This document shows, piece after piece, positions 1 through 6,215 of a DNA stretch of 7,156 nucleotides; within the stretch, counting starts at the first letter, position 1, and each line of letters opens with the position of its first letter. Under the pieces are notes generated by a model, which worked only from the letters and a program-made list of their open reading frames with translations, was not told the DNA's origin and did no database searches. The position numbers were made by a program, and so were the translations under genes. Source of the DNA: Betaproteobacteria bacterium (GTDB lineage Bacteria > Pseudomonadota > Gammaproteobacteria > Burkholderiales > SG8-39); NCBI GenBank assembly GCA_011391185.1, contig JAABRB010000181.1, positions 1-7,156 on the forward strand. Direction: 5' to 3'.

Positions 1-483
1 GGGATCCGGCGCAAACAGATGGAGCCGGGCAGCCGGCGCGCTCGTGACGCGTGCGGAGATGCGCCGCGGGTTGCCGCCCGGGGCTTCCACCGTCCAGCGC
101 TCTTCACCGCCTGGCGACACGACCAGACTGGTGCTGCCCGACGCGACATCGTGGCGGAACGCGATCGGCAGCGCGACCGGGCGCTCGAGCCGGCCGTCGT
201 CGCACGCGATGACCGATCGCTCGAGGCGCAACGCCGCGCATACGATTGCAACGTCACGCCAGCGCCGGTCAAGTGCCGCCAGCTCGCCGACGAGCAAACG
301 GGCATGCGCAAGACCTTCTCCCGTGAGCTCGATGCGGATCGCCTTTGCGGAAAATCCGGGGCCTTCGAGGTCGCCGATTGCGAGCTCGATCGACCGCGCC
401 GGCGCGCCATCCGATCCGGCCACAAATCCGCCGCCGAGTGCGAGGCTCGCCGCAATCAAGGGAAGGAAGACGCTGGGTCGCAA
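1..483 (-). CDS. Exported protein, N-terminal part only (possible YdbH/AsmA-like)
   Basis: This frame is open from base 483 to base 1 with no stop, so the gene continues beyond the left edge; 161 codons are visible. From a TTG at 481-483 the product begins with Arg-Pro, then a hydrophobic stretch of about 17 residues (about 5-22) ending in Val-Ala-Gly, which resembles a signal peptide or an N-terminal membrane anchor. The mature part alternates short hydrophobic strands with small polar residues, and holds two cysteines (about 82 and 94) in a stretch with Trp75, an LxLE segment and a CDDGxL segment. That pattern reminds me of repeat strands in AsmA/YdbH-type envelope lipid-transport proteins, but this is recollection, not alignment. 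The start is uncertain: no ATG and no Shine-Dalgarno sequence are visible, the frame stays open upstream, and other TTG codons lie at 558 and 459. The gene is divergent from the membrane protein at 639. The reading frame is fairly secure; the function is weakly supported. Confidence 0.6.
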   Translation of the reverse strand, partial: MRPSVFLPLIAASLALGGGFVAGSDGAPARSIELAIGDLEGPGFSAKAIRIELTGEGLAHARLLVGELAALDRRWRDVAIVCAALRLERSVIACDDGRLERPVALPIAFRHDVASGSTSLVVSPGGEERWTVEAPGGNPRRISARVTSAPAARLHLFAPDP

Positions 484-638
484 AATCGGGAGAAATCGCG
501 TTTTTGGGCGAGCGGAGATGGCCGGTTCGATTGTCCGGGTTCGGTGCGCATCCGGCAACCGCGGAGCGCGCTGGGCGAGGATTCGGGCCGCCGCTTCGGG
601 ACGCTGATTCGCGGCCCGCTCACCCGCACGACAACGCC

Positions 639-1295
639 ATGGAAGCGCCCGCCCCCGGCCGCGCGTACTTCGGCGTCGCGCTGAAGCTCGTGCTCCTGGC
701 CGCGCTGCTCGTCGGTGCGAGTTATGCGGGCAAGTGGGTGATGGGCCAGTTCGACCCGCATCTCACGCCGAGCAGCGAGCCGATGCTCCATCGCATGATC
801 ATGACGGTGATGGTCGTCTACGTTGTGCTGATGATGCTGCCTTTCGTTCCGGGAATCGAGATCGGTCTCGGGCTGATGGTGATGTTCGGCCCAAAGATCG
901 TGCCGCTCGTCTACGGCGGGACGATCCTGGCGCTGACCCTGGCGTTTCTCGTCGGGCGCCTGGTGCCCGAGCGCACGATCGCCAAGGTCTTGGCGACGGT
1001 GCATCTCAGGCGCGCGAGTGACTTGTTGCACCGCCTGGAGCCGCTCGACTCGAACCAGCGGCTTGAATTTCTGCTGCAGAAGGCGTCCACGCGCGTGGTG
1101 CCCTTTCTGATCCGGCACCGATACCTCGCGCTGGCCGTCGCGCTCAATCTCCCCGGAAACGCCCTGGTCGGTGGCGGCGGGGGGATTTGCCTCGTCGCCG
1201 GATTCAGTCGACTCTTCACGTTTTCAAAGTACGTGCTGGCCGTGGCCCTTGCGGTCATGCCGGTCCCGCTGATGGTGGTCCTCTCCGGGTCCTGA
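639..1295 (+). CDS. VTT/TVP38-TMEM64 (DedA-like) family membrane protein
   Basis: This encodes a 218-residue integral inner-membrane protein. Likely membrane segments are at about residues 12-30, 51-69, 87-108 and 195-215, with two glycine/proline-rich, possibly re-entrant stretches at about 68-86 (Phe-Val-Pro-Gly followed by GLGLMVMFGP) and 168-188 (Asn-Leu-Pro-Gly followed by a run of glycines). A proline-glycine motif before a glycine-rich helix that ends in GRxxP, repeated in the second half, is the layout of the VTT (SNARE-associated) domain of TVP38/TMEM64 and DedA proteins. Those families are linked to lipid scrambling and membrane homeostasis. A charged cytoplasmic loop of about 50 residues (109-160) separates the halves. 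I chose the ATG at 639 because the protein becomes hydrophobic right after it; the frame is open further upstream but codes arginine-rich, non-membrane sequence. No clear ribosome binding site is visible. The family call is moderate and the specific role unknown. Confidence 0.72.
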   Translation: MEAPAPGRAYFGVALKLVLLAALLVGASYAGKWVMGQFDPHLTPSSEPMLHRMIMTVMVVYVVLMMLPFVPGIEIGLGLMVMFGPKIVPLVYGGTILALTLAFLVGRLVPERTIAKVLATVHLRRASDLLHRLEPLDSNQRLEFLLQKASTRVVPFLIRHRYLALAVALNLPGNALVGGGGGICLVAGFSRLFTFSKYVLAVALAVMPVPLMVVLSGS

Positions 1296-1300
1296 CGCGT

Positions 1301-1327
1301 TCGTCGCCGCTTCCGGTCCGGCGACGA
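1301..1327 (+). terminator. Perfect 9-bp hairpin just after the membrane-protein gene
   Basis: Bases 1301-1309 (TCGTCGCCG) are exactly complementary to 1319-1327 (CGGCGACGA), with a 9-base loop at 1310-1318. It starts six bases after the TGA at 1293-1295. No T-run follows on either strand, so it is not a classic intrinsic terminator. It could be a weak terminator, a stabilising 3' structure, or a processing element between the membrane-protein gene and ilvD. Confidence 0.4.
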
Positions 1328-1363
1328 CCCTGCATCTGCGCACCGCGTTACCATCGGCCTCCA

Positions 1364-3103
1364 ATGGCCCGGAACGGAAAGCGCGCATCACGCGCGACAC
1401 GTCGCACGCAGCTGCCTTCGCGGGTTACCGTGAAAGGCCTGGATCGCGCCCCGCACCGCGCGTTTCTGCGGGCGCTCGGCCTGACCGACGCCGACCTGGA
1501 AAAACCCTTCGTCGGCGTCGTGTCGACCGATGGCCGCGTGACCCCGTGCAACGCGCATCTCGGCGATCTCGCGCGCGAAGCCTGCGCGGCAGTGCGCGAA
1601 GCGGGCGGCGTGCCGTTCGACTTCGCATCGATCGCGGTCGCCGACTCGATGTCCATGGGCCACGCCGGCATGCGTTACTCGTTGCCTTCGCGCGAGTTGA
1701 TCGCCGACGGCGTGGAGGCGGTGACGCGCGGCCACGCGTACGATGCCCTCGTCACGTTCGGTGGCTGCGACAAGACGCTGCCCGGGATGATGATGGCGAT
1801 GGTGCGCCTCGACCTGCCATCCGCGTTCCTTTATGGCGGTGCGGCGCTGCCCGGCACGTGGCGAGGGCGCGACGTGACGGTGCTCGATACCTACGAGGCG
1901 GTCGGCGCGGTGATGGCGGGACAGCTCACCGAGGCGGAGCTCGGCGAGCTCGAGCGTGTGTGCCTGCCGACGATCGGCGCCTGTCCGGGGCAGTTCACCG
2001 CCAACACCATGGCAATGGTGTCCGAGACGCTGGGTCTCGCGTTGCCCGGCTCGGCGACGCTTCCCGCCGTGGCCGAGACCCGCGCGGCGCTCGCGCGCGA
2101 GACCGGGCGCGCCGCGATGAAGATTCTGCGCGACGGCGGACCGCTGCCGCGCGACCTCGTCACGGTGAAGAGCCTGGAGAACGCGTGCGCCGCGGTTGCG
2201 GCCACCGGCGGCTCGACGAATGCGGGGCTGCACATTCCGGCGATCGCGCACGAGGCGGGCATCCGCTTCACCCTCGACGATCTGGCGCGCGTGTCGCGCC
2301 GCACGCCGTTGATTGCGGACCTGAAGCCGGGCGGGGCGTACCTCGCGAAGGATCTGCACGCTGTAGGCGGCGTGTACGCCGTGCTGAAGGAACTGCTCGG
2401 GCGCGGCGCGTTGCACGGTGACTGTCTGACGCTCTCGGGATCGACTCTCGAAGCGGCGCTCGCCTCGCACCCCGGCGCCGACGGCGAAGTCGTGCGCAAG
2501 GAAGCCATCCTCGGTACCGGCGGCATTGTCGTGCTGAAGGGCAACCTGTGTCCGGCCGGTGCGTTGATCAAGGTCGCGGGATTGAAGTCGCGGCGCTTCG
2601 AGGGCACGGCACGCGTGTTCAACTCGGAAGAGGACTGCGCCGCACATGTGCGCAACCGCGACTGCAAGCTCGGCGACGTGCTCGTGATCCGTTACGAGGG
2701 TCCGAGAGGGGGGCCCGGCATGCGCGAAATGCTCGGGATCACCGCGTTGCTCTACGGACAGGGGCTCGGCGAGCAGGTGGCGCTCTTCACCGACGGACGA
2801 TTCTCGGGGGCCACCCGCGGAATGATGGTGGGCTACGCATCGCCCGAGGCGGCCGTCGGCGGGCCGATCGCACTCGTCGAGAGCGGCGACCGGATCACCA
2901 TCGACGCGGACGCCGGTGTTGCGGAGTTGCACGTGGCCGAGGAAGAGCTGGACGCACGCCGCAGCCGCTGGCGACGACCGCGGCGCCGGCCGCTCGCGGG
3001 GATGCTGGAGAAATATGCGCGGGTGGTGGGATCCGCCTTCGAGGGCGCCGTGACGCATCGGGGCGCGCGGCGTCGCGCGTCGGCACTGCGCGGGCGCCGC
3101 TAG
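1364..3103 (+). CDS. ilvD: Dihydroxy-acid dehydratase (IlvD/Edd family, short type)
   Basis: This is a 579-residue cytoplasmic iron-sulfur dehydratase. IlvD converts 2,3-dihydroxy-isovalerate and 2,3-dihydroxy-methylvalerate to the 2-oxo acids that lead to valine, isoleucine and leucine. Family landmarks are present in order: TPCNAHL (Cys62), SMGHAGMRYSLPSRELIA (about 97-114), GGCDKTLPG (Cys135, Asp136 and Lys137, the usual carbamylated metal ligand), GACPGQFTANTM (Cys207), TGGSTNAGLH (281-290), GNLCPAGALIKVAG (393-406), GPRGGPGMREML (446-457) and FTDGRFSGATRG (475-486, catalytic Ser481). Cys62, Cys135 and Cys207 match the three cluster-binding cysteines. The length fits short-type bacterial enzymes (about 555-580) rather than E. 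coli IlvD (616). I chose the ATG at 1364 because family homology begins about 20 residues later (SRVTVKGLDRAPHRA); upstream in-frame sequence is unlike the family. No Shine-Dalgarno is seen. Odd points are the arginine-rich segment at 532-543 and the C-terminal arginine tail. A sugar-acid dehydratase of the same superfamily is the main alternative. Confidence 0.92.
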   Translation: MARNGKRASRATRRTQLPSRVTVKGLDRAPHRAFLRALGLTDADLEKPFVGVVSTDGRVTPCNAHLGDLAREACAAVREAGGVPFDFASIAVADSMSMGHAGMRYSLPSRELIADGVEAVTRGHAYDALVTFGGCDKTLPGMMMAMVRLDLPSAFLYGGAALPGTWRGRDVTVLDTYEAVGAVMAGQLTEAELGELERVCLPTIGACPGQFTANTMAMVSETLGLALPGSATLPAVAETRAALARETGRAAMKILRDGGPLPRDLVTVKSLENACAAVAATGGSTNAGLHIPAIAHEAGIRFTLDDLARVSRRTPLIADLKPGGAYLAKDLHAVGGVYAVLKELLGRGALHGDCLTLSGSTLEAALASHPGADGEVVRKEAILGTGGIVVLKGNLCPAGALIKVAGLKSRRFEGTARVFNSEEDCAAHVRNRDCKLGDVLVIRYEGPRGGPGMREMLGITALLYGQGLGEQVALFTDGRFSGATRGMMVGYASPEAAVGGPIALVESGDRITIDADAGVAELHVAEEELDARRSRWRRPRRRPLAGMLEKYARVVGSAFEGAVTHRGARRRASALRGRR

Positions 3104-3113
3104 CCGATTCGCC

Positions 3114-4259
3114 CTACGCGACCGGCGCGATCACGGTACGCTCCCCGCGCTCGAAGACGACCTGCGCGCGCCCGACGATCAGCGGATCGAGTGCTCCGAT
3201 CAGGTCGGCGTCCTTCTTGGCGTAGGACAGGGTGTGCAGAATGTAGCGCAAGGCGCTCAGGCGCGCGCGCTTCTTGCAGTCGCTCTTGATCACGGTCCAC
3301 GGGGCGTCGGTCGTGTCGGAGTGAAAGAACATCGCTTCCTTGGCGCTCGTGTACTCGTCCCACTTGCCCAGGGAGGCCTTGTCGATCGGGGAAAGCTTCC
3401 ACTGCTTGAGCGGATGCACTTCGCGCTCCTTGAACCGGCGCCGCTGCTCGCGACGGCTTACCGAGAACCAGAACTTGAAGAGGTGAATGCCCTGCCGCAC
3501 GAGCATGCGCTCGAACTCCGGCGCCTGGCGCATGAACTCGGCGTACTCCGCGTCGGTGCAGAAGCCCATCACGCGCTCCACACCCGCGCGGTTGTACCAG
3601 CTGCGGTCGAAGAGGACGATTTCGCCCGCGGTGGGCAGGTGCTCGACATAGCGCTGGAAATACCACTGCCCGCGCTCCTCGGCGGTGGGCTTTTCCAATG
3701 CCACCACCCGCGCGCCGCGCGGATTCAGGTGTTCCATGAAGCGCTTGATCGTGCCCCCCTTGCCGGCGGCGTCACGGCCCTCGAAAAGCACGATGACTCG
3801 TTGCTCCGCATCCTTCACCCACGCCTGGAGCTTCAACAGCTCGACTTGCAGCCGATACTTCTGCCGCTCGTAGTTCTTCCGTGACAGCAGATTCTTGTAG
3901 GGATAGCCGCCTTGGCGCCAGTTTTCGGCCAGCGCGCGGTCGGCGGCCCGGCGCGCGAGATTGTCGAGCCCGCGCTGCTGGTCGAGCACCGCGCGCAGGA
4001 CGCGCACCGCGTCGGCCGCGTTGATGCCCTCCAGAAGATCGCGAATCGCGCCGGCCGTCGCTTCCTCCGCGGCCGCCCGGGCCTGCTCGATGGCATACTC
4101 TTCGATCGCCGCGGTCTCCAGCACCGGCGCCGTATCGCCGCTCGTGACGCGTCGAACGGCGTTCTTCGGAGTCTGCCGAGCCGTCTTGCGCAGCGCAGCC
4201 GTGCGGGCCGGCGAACGACGTGACGTCCGGCGGGCGTTCACGGGAATCGTGGTGGACAT
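3114..4259 (-). CDS. ppk2: Polyphosphate kinase 2 (PPK2), class I-like
   Basis: This 381-residue cytoplasmic kinase should transfer phosphate between inorganic polyphosphate and nucleoside diphosphates, making ATP or GTP from polyphosphate. The PPK2 core spans about 115-365: YPYKNLLSRKNYERQ (119-133), Walker A GRDAAGKGGT (161-170), RGARVVALEKPTAEE (181-195), the Walker B-like FDRSWYNRAGVE (217-228), an arginine-rich lid SRREQRRRFKERE (268-280), and KQWKLSPID (285-293). GRDAAGKGG with KQWKLSPID is typical of single-domain class I enzymes that phosphorylate ADP; the class is inferred. About 110 residues precede the core: a basic, Arg/Lys-rich stretch (1-37), then an acidic and alanine-rich, probably helical segment (45-112). 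I chose the ATG at 4257-4259 because GAAAGG lies eight bases upstream; the frame is open to about 4694 but that part lies opposite the GlcG-like gene. The gene converges on ilvD with only ten bases between stops, leaving no room for a separate terminator. Confidence 0.95.
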   Translation of the reverse strand: MSTTIPVNARRTSRRSPARTAALRKTARQTPKNAVRRVTSGDTAPVLETAAIEEYAIEQARAAAEEATAGAIRDLLEGINAADAVRVLRAVLDQQRGLDNLARRAADRALAENWRQGGYPYKNLLSRKNYERQKYRLQVELLKLQAWVKDAEQRVIVLFEGRDAAGKGGTIKRFMEHLNPRGARVVALEKPTAEERGQWYFQRYVEHLPTAGEIVLFDRSWYNRAGVERVMGFCTDAEYAEFMRQAPEFERMLVRQGIHLFKFWFSVSRREQRRRFKEREVHPLKQWKLSPIDKASLGKWDEYTSAKEAMFFHSDTTDAPWTVIKSDCKKRARLSALRYILHTLSYAKKDADLIGALDPLIVGRAQVVFERGERTVIAPVA

Positions 4260-4267
4260 GCGATAAG

Positions 4268-4273
4268 CCTTTC
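4268..4273 (-). promoter_or_regulatory. Ribosome binding site of the PPK2 gene
   Basis: On the minus strand the sequence reads GAAAGG, followed by eight bases and then the ATG at 4259. This spacing is good and supports the 381-residue start over the longer open frame. Confidence 0.6.
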
Positions 4274-4296
4274 GTGACGAGCTGGGGAATAGGGAT

Positions 4297-4305
4297 CGTA
4301 TAGCA
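4297..4305 (-). promoter_or_regulatory. Candidate extended -10 element for the PPK2 gene
   Basis: The minus strand reads TGC TATACG, which resembles a TGn extended -10 box with four of six -10 consensus bases. It lies 37 bases before the PPK2 start codon. A perfect TTGACA is also present on this strand at 4332-4337, but the 29-bp gap to TATACG is too long for a standard sigma-70 pair. The call rests on motif likeness only. Confidence 0.25.
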
Positions 4306-4355
4306 CCCCATTCGGCGCGACGCCTGATCTGTGTCAACGAATCTGCCGGCCGGAC

Positions 4356-4361
4356 TAGAAT
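4356..4361 (+). promoter_or_regulatory. Candidate -10 box for the GlcG-like gene
   Basis: TAGAAT differs from TATAAT at one base and lies about 70 bases before the start of the GlcG-like gene, in the divergent gap shared with the PPK2 gene. No good -35 is found 16-18 bases upstream, so this is weak. Confidence 0.2.
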
Positions 4362-4417
4362 TGGCTTTGGTGCGCGTGAAGGACTCGACGGGCACGCGTC
4401 AATTGATTCCCCCTTTC

Positions 4418-4421
4418 GGAG
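4418..4421 (+). promoter_or_regulatory. Ribosome binding site deciding the GlcG-like start
   Basis: GGAG lies three bases before the ATG at 4425 but nine bases before a second in-frame ATG at 4431. The nine-base gap is close to normal, so the second ATG is preferred. Confidence 0.55.
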
Positions 4422-4430
4422 AACATGGAC

Positions 4431-4883
4431 ATGTACGTTGCCGATGCAAAACGCCTGACCCTGGCAGGGGCGCGAAAGATGATGACCACTGCGATCGGTA
4501 TCGCCGAGAAGGAGAACATCCCGATCGCCGTGGCGATCGCCGACACGGGCGGCCACCTCGTGGCGCTCGAGCGCATGGACGGCGGGCGCTTTCATACTGT
4601 TCACTCGTCGACCACCAAGGCGGTGTGCGCCGCCTCCAACAAGCGGCCGACGAGTGCAAAGGGCGCGCAGGCTCAGGCGCTCGACACGACCCACGCCATC
4701 GGGCTCGCGCTTGCCGCGGGCCCCGAGCGCTGGACCGCGATGGAAGGCGGCTATCCGATCATCGTCGATGGCGAATGCATCGGCGGCATCGGCGTGAGCG
4801 GCGGCAACTGGGAATTCGACGATCGCGTCGCGCGCGCCGCGGTCGAAGCGATCGGCGCGGGCTATCGCATCGACGCCAAGTAG
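4431..4883 (+). CDS. GlcG/HbpS-like (DUF336) heme-degrading-domain family protein
   Basis: This is a small, soluble, 150-residue protein made of a single GlcG/HbpS domain. Typical features are an N-terminal helix (LTLAGARKMMTTAIGIAEK, about 9-27), the core strand PIAVAIADTGGHLVALERMDG (31-51), a helix starting STTKAVCAASNKRPT (60-74), the GGYPIIVDGECIGGIGVSGG region (106-125), and a final DDRVARAAVEAI helix (130-141). The family includes GlcG, encoded in glycolate-oxidation operons, and Streptomyces HbpS, an extracellular heme-binding protein; many members sit beside catabolic oxidoreductases and have no proven role. No signal peptide is present, so it is probably cytoplasmic. No glycolate oxidase genes are in view, so the GlcG name would be misleading. 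It is divergent from the PPK2 gene and converges on the sulfatase gene with 15 bases between. The ATG at 4425, two codons earlier, is a possible alternative start. The family is clear; the function is not. Confidence 0.9.
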   Translation: MYVADAKRLTLAGARKMMTTAIGIAEKENIPIAVAIADTGGHLVALERMDGGRFHTVHSSTTKAVCAASNKRPTSAKGAQAQALDTTHAIGLALAAGPERWTAMEGGYPIIVDGECIGGIGVSGGNWEFDDRVARAAVEAIGAGYRIDAK

Positions 4884-4898
4884 CCGCGGCAGGCCGGC

Positions 4899-6215
4899 TT
4901 AGCTCGGCTTCGCCATGTCGCCGGGACCGAACAGGACCGAGGCCTTCGCCTCGGCAGGGATCGGCGGCATGCTCGCGCTCCACGCTTCATAGCGCGCGCG
5001 CAGCGCCGCCAGCCGGTCCGGTTGGCGTTTCGCGAGATTCGCCCGCTCGCGCGCGTCCTTCGCGAGATCGAACAGGAACTCGTTACCTTCGATCGTGAGG
5101 TACTTCCAGTGGCCCGCGCGCACCGCGGTCTGGTTGCGGAACTTCATGCGCCAGAAGAGCTCACGTTCCGACGTTGCGCCGGGGTCGCGAAGCACGGGAG
5201 CGAGGTCCATGCCGTCGAGCGGGTAGTCGGAGTGGGGTGCGACGCCTGCCGCGGCGAGAAATGTCGCCGCCCAGTCCATCGTCACGGCGAGCTGGCTCGT
5301 CACGCCGCCGGGGGAGACCACCGCCGGCCAGCGCGCGATCTGCGGCACGCGGATGCCGCCTTCCAGCAGGTCCATCTTCGCGCCGACGAACGGCCAGGTG
5401 TCGGAGAAGCGCTCGCCACCGTTGTCGCTCGTGAACACCACCAGCGTGTTTTCCCGCGCGCCGGTCGTGTCGAGCGCCGCGAGGATCTTGCCGATCCCTT
5501 CGTCCATGTGGTTGAGCATGGTCTGGTAGGTCTTGATGGATCCGCCATCCGGATGGTGGATCGCCTTGTGAATGCGCTTCGCCTCGTCCGCGTCGGCACG
5601 CGTCTCCCACGGCCAGTGCGGCGCCGTGTAGTGCACGCTCAAGGCGAAGGGCGACTTGTCCGCGGTCCGCGCGATGAACGCCGCGGCGTGATCGGTGATC
5701 AGGTCGGTCACGTAGCCGACCCGCTCGACCTCCTTCTCGTTCTCGTAGAGGTCGTGCTCCCCGTCCCGGCCGCAATGCGTGAAATAGTCGATACCCCCGC
5801 TGAGCGGACCGAAAAAAGTCGTGTAGCCGCTCTTGAGCGGCCCGAAGTGCGGCGGATAACCCAGGTGCCACTTGCCGGAGAGCGCCGTGACGTAACCCGC
5901 GTCGCGCAGGAGCGAGGGAAACGTCGGGTGTGAAGGCGGCAGACCGAGATCGTCGCGTCCACGGGCCTTTCCGGTGATCGGTTCCTCGGCTGCGCCGCGC
6001 AACCGGTACTGGTAACGCCCCGTGATCATCGCAAAGCGTGTCGGCGAGCACACCGGAGAGTTCGAATAGGCGTCGGTGAAGCGCAGGCCTTCGGCCGCCA
6101 TGCGGTCGAGCACCGGTGTCGCCTGCGCGCGCGCATCGTAGCAGCCCAGATCGGCGTAGCCGAGATCGTCGGCCACGATGAATACGAAATTGGGGCGCTT
6201 GGCCTGCCTGCTCAT
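4899..6215 (-). CDS. Type I (formylglycine) sulfatase, arylsulfatase family
   Basis: This 438-residue enzyme should hydrolyse a sulfate ester, releasing inorganic sulfate. The N-terminus RPNFVFIVADDLGYADLG (7-24) supplies calcium-binding Asp16 and Asp17. VCSPTRFAMITGR (55-67) is the sulfatase signature CxPxR with Cys56, which must be converted to formylglycine, and Arg60. GKWHLG (114-119) gives Lys115 and His117; HYTAPHWPW (195-203) gives His200; FTSDNGG (261-267) gives metal ligands Asp264 and Asn265; and GAKMDLLEGGIRVP (278-291) contains Lys280. All catalytic positions look intact and the length is normal. The ATG at 6213-6215 is chosen because homology starts within ten residues. No signal peptide precedes it, so the enzyme is predicted to be cytoplasmic, whereas many sulfatases are exported. 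The start codon overlaps the stop of the upstream oxidoreductase gene (ATGA), implying translational coupling; GGAG at 6227-6230 is eleven bases upstream. No formylglycine-generating enzyme is in the window. The substrate is unknown. Confidence 0.94.
   Translation of the reverse strand: MSRQAKRPNFVFIVADDLGYADLGCYDARAQATPVLDRMAAEGLRFTDAYSNSPVCSPTRFAMITGRYQYRLRGAAEEPITGKARGRDDLGLPPSHPTFPSLLRDAGYVTALSGKWHLGYPPHFGPLKSGYTTFFGPLSGGIDYFTHCGRDGEHDLYENEKEVERVGYVTDLITDHAAAFIARTADKSPFALSVHYTAPHWPWETRADADEAKRIHKAIHHPDGGSIKTYQTMLNHMDEGIGKILAALDTTGARENTLVVFTSDNGGERFSDTWPFVGAKMDLLEGGIRVPQIARWPAVVSPGGVTSQLAVTMDWAATFLAAAGVAPHSDYPLDGMDLAPVLRDPGATSERELFWRMKFRNQTAVRAGHWKYLTIEGNEFLFDLAKDARERANLAKRQPDRLAALRARYEAWSASMPPIPAEAKASVLFGPGDMAKPS

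Noticed and set aside
345..638. Upstream extension of the membrane-protein frame
   Set aside because: The added 98 residues are arginine-rich and overlap the left-edge exported-protein gene; the hydrophobic protein begins at 639.
1388..3058. A 556-codon open frame on the minus strand opposite ilvD
   Set aside because: It is a long antisense frame of the kind expected in high-GC genes. Its product is rich in Arg, His and Ala with no domain I recognise, while the plus strand carries every IlvD motif.
39..4152. The 14-mer CGCTCGTGACGCGT occurs at 39-52 and again at 4139-4152
   Set aside because: A single shared 14-mer in 7 kb of high-GC DNA is near chance expectation, both copies are inside genes, and there is no further similarity around them.
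4260..4694. Upstream extension of the PPK2 frame
   Set aside because: It lies opposite the divergent GlcG-like gene and the intergenic region, has no family likeness, and a well-spaced Shine-Dalgarno supports the start at 4259.
4882..4899. Short inverted repeat AGCCG/CGGCT between the GlcG-like and sulfatase stop codons
   Set aside because: The stem is only five base pairs with an eight-base loop and no T-run, so it could easily be chance. A bidirectional terminator here is possible but not supported.
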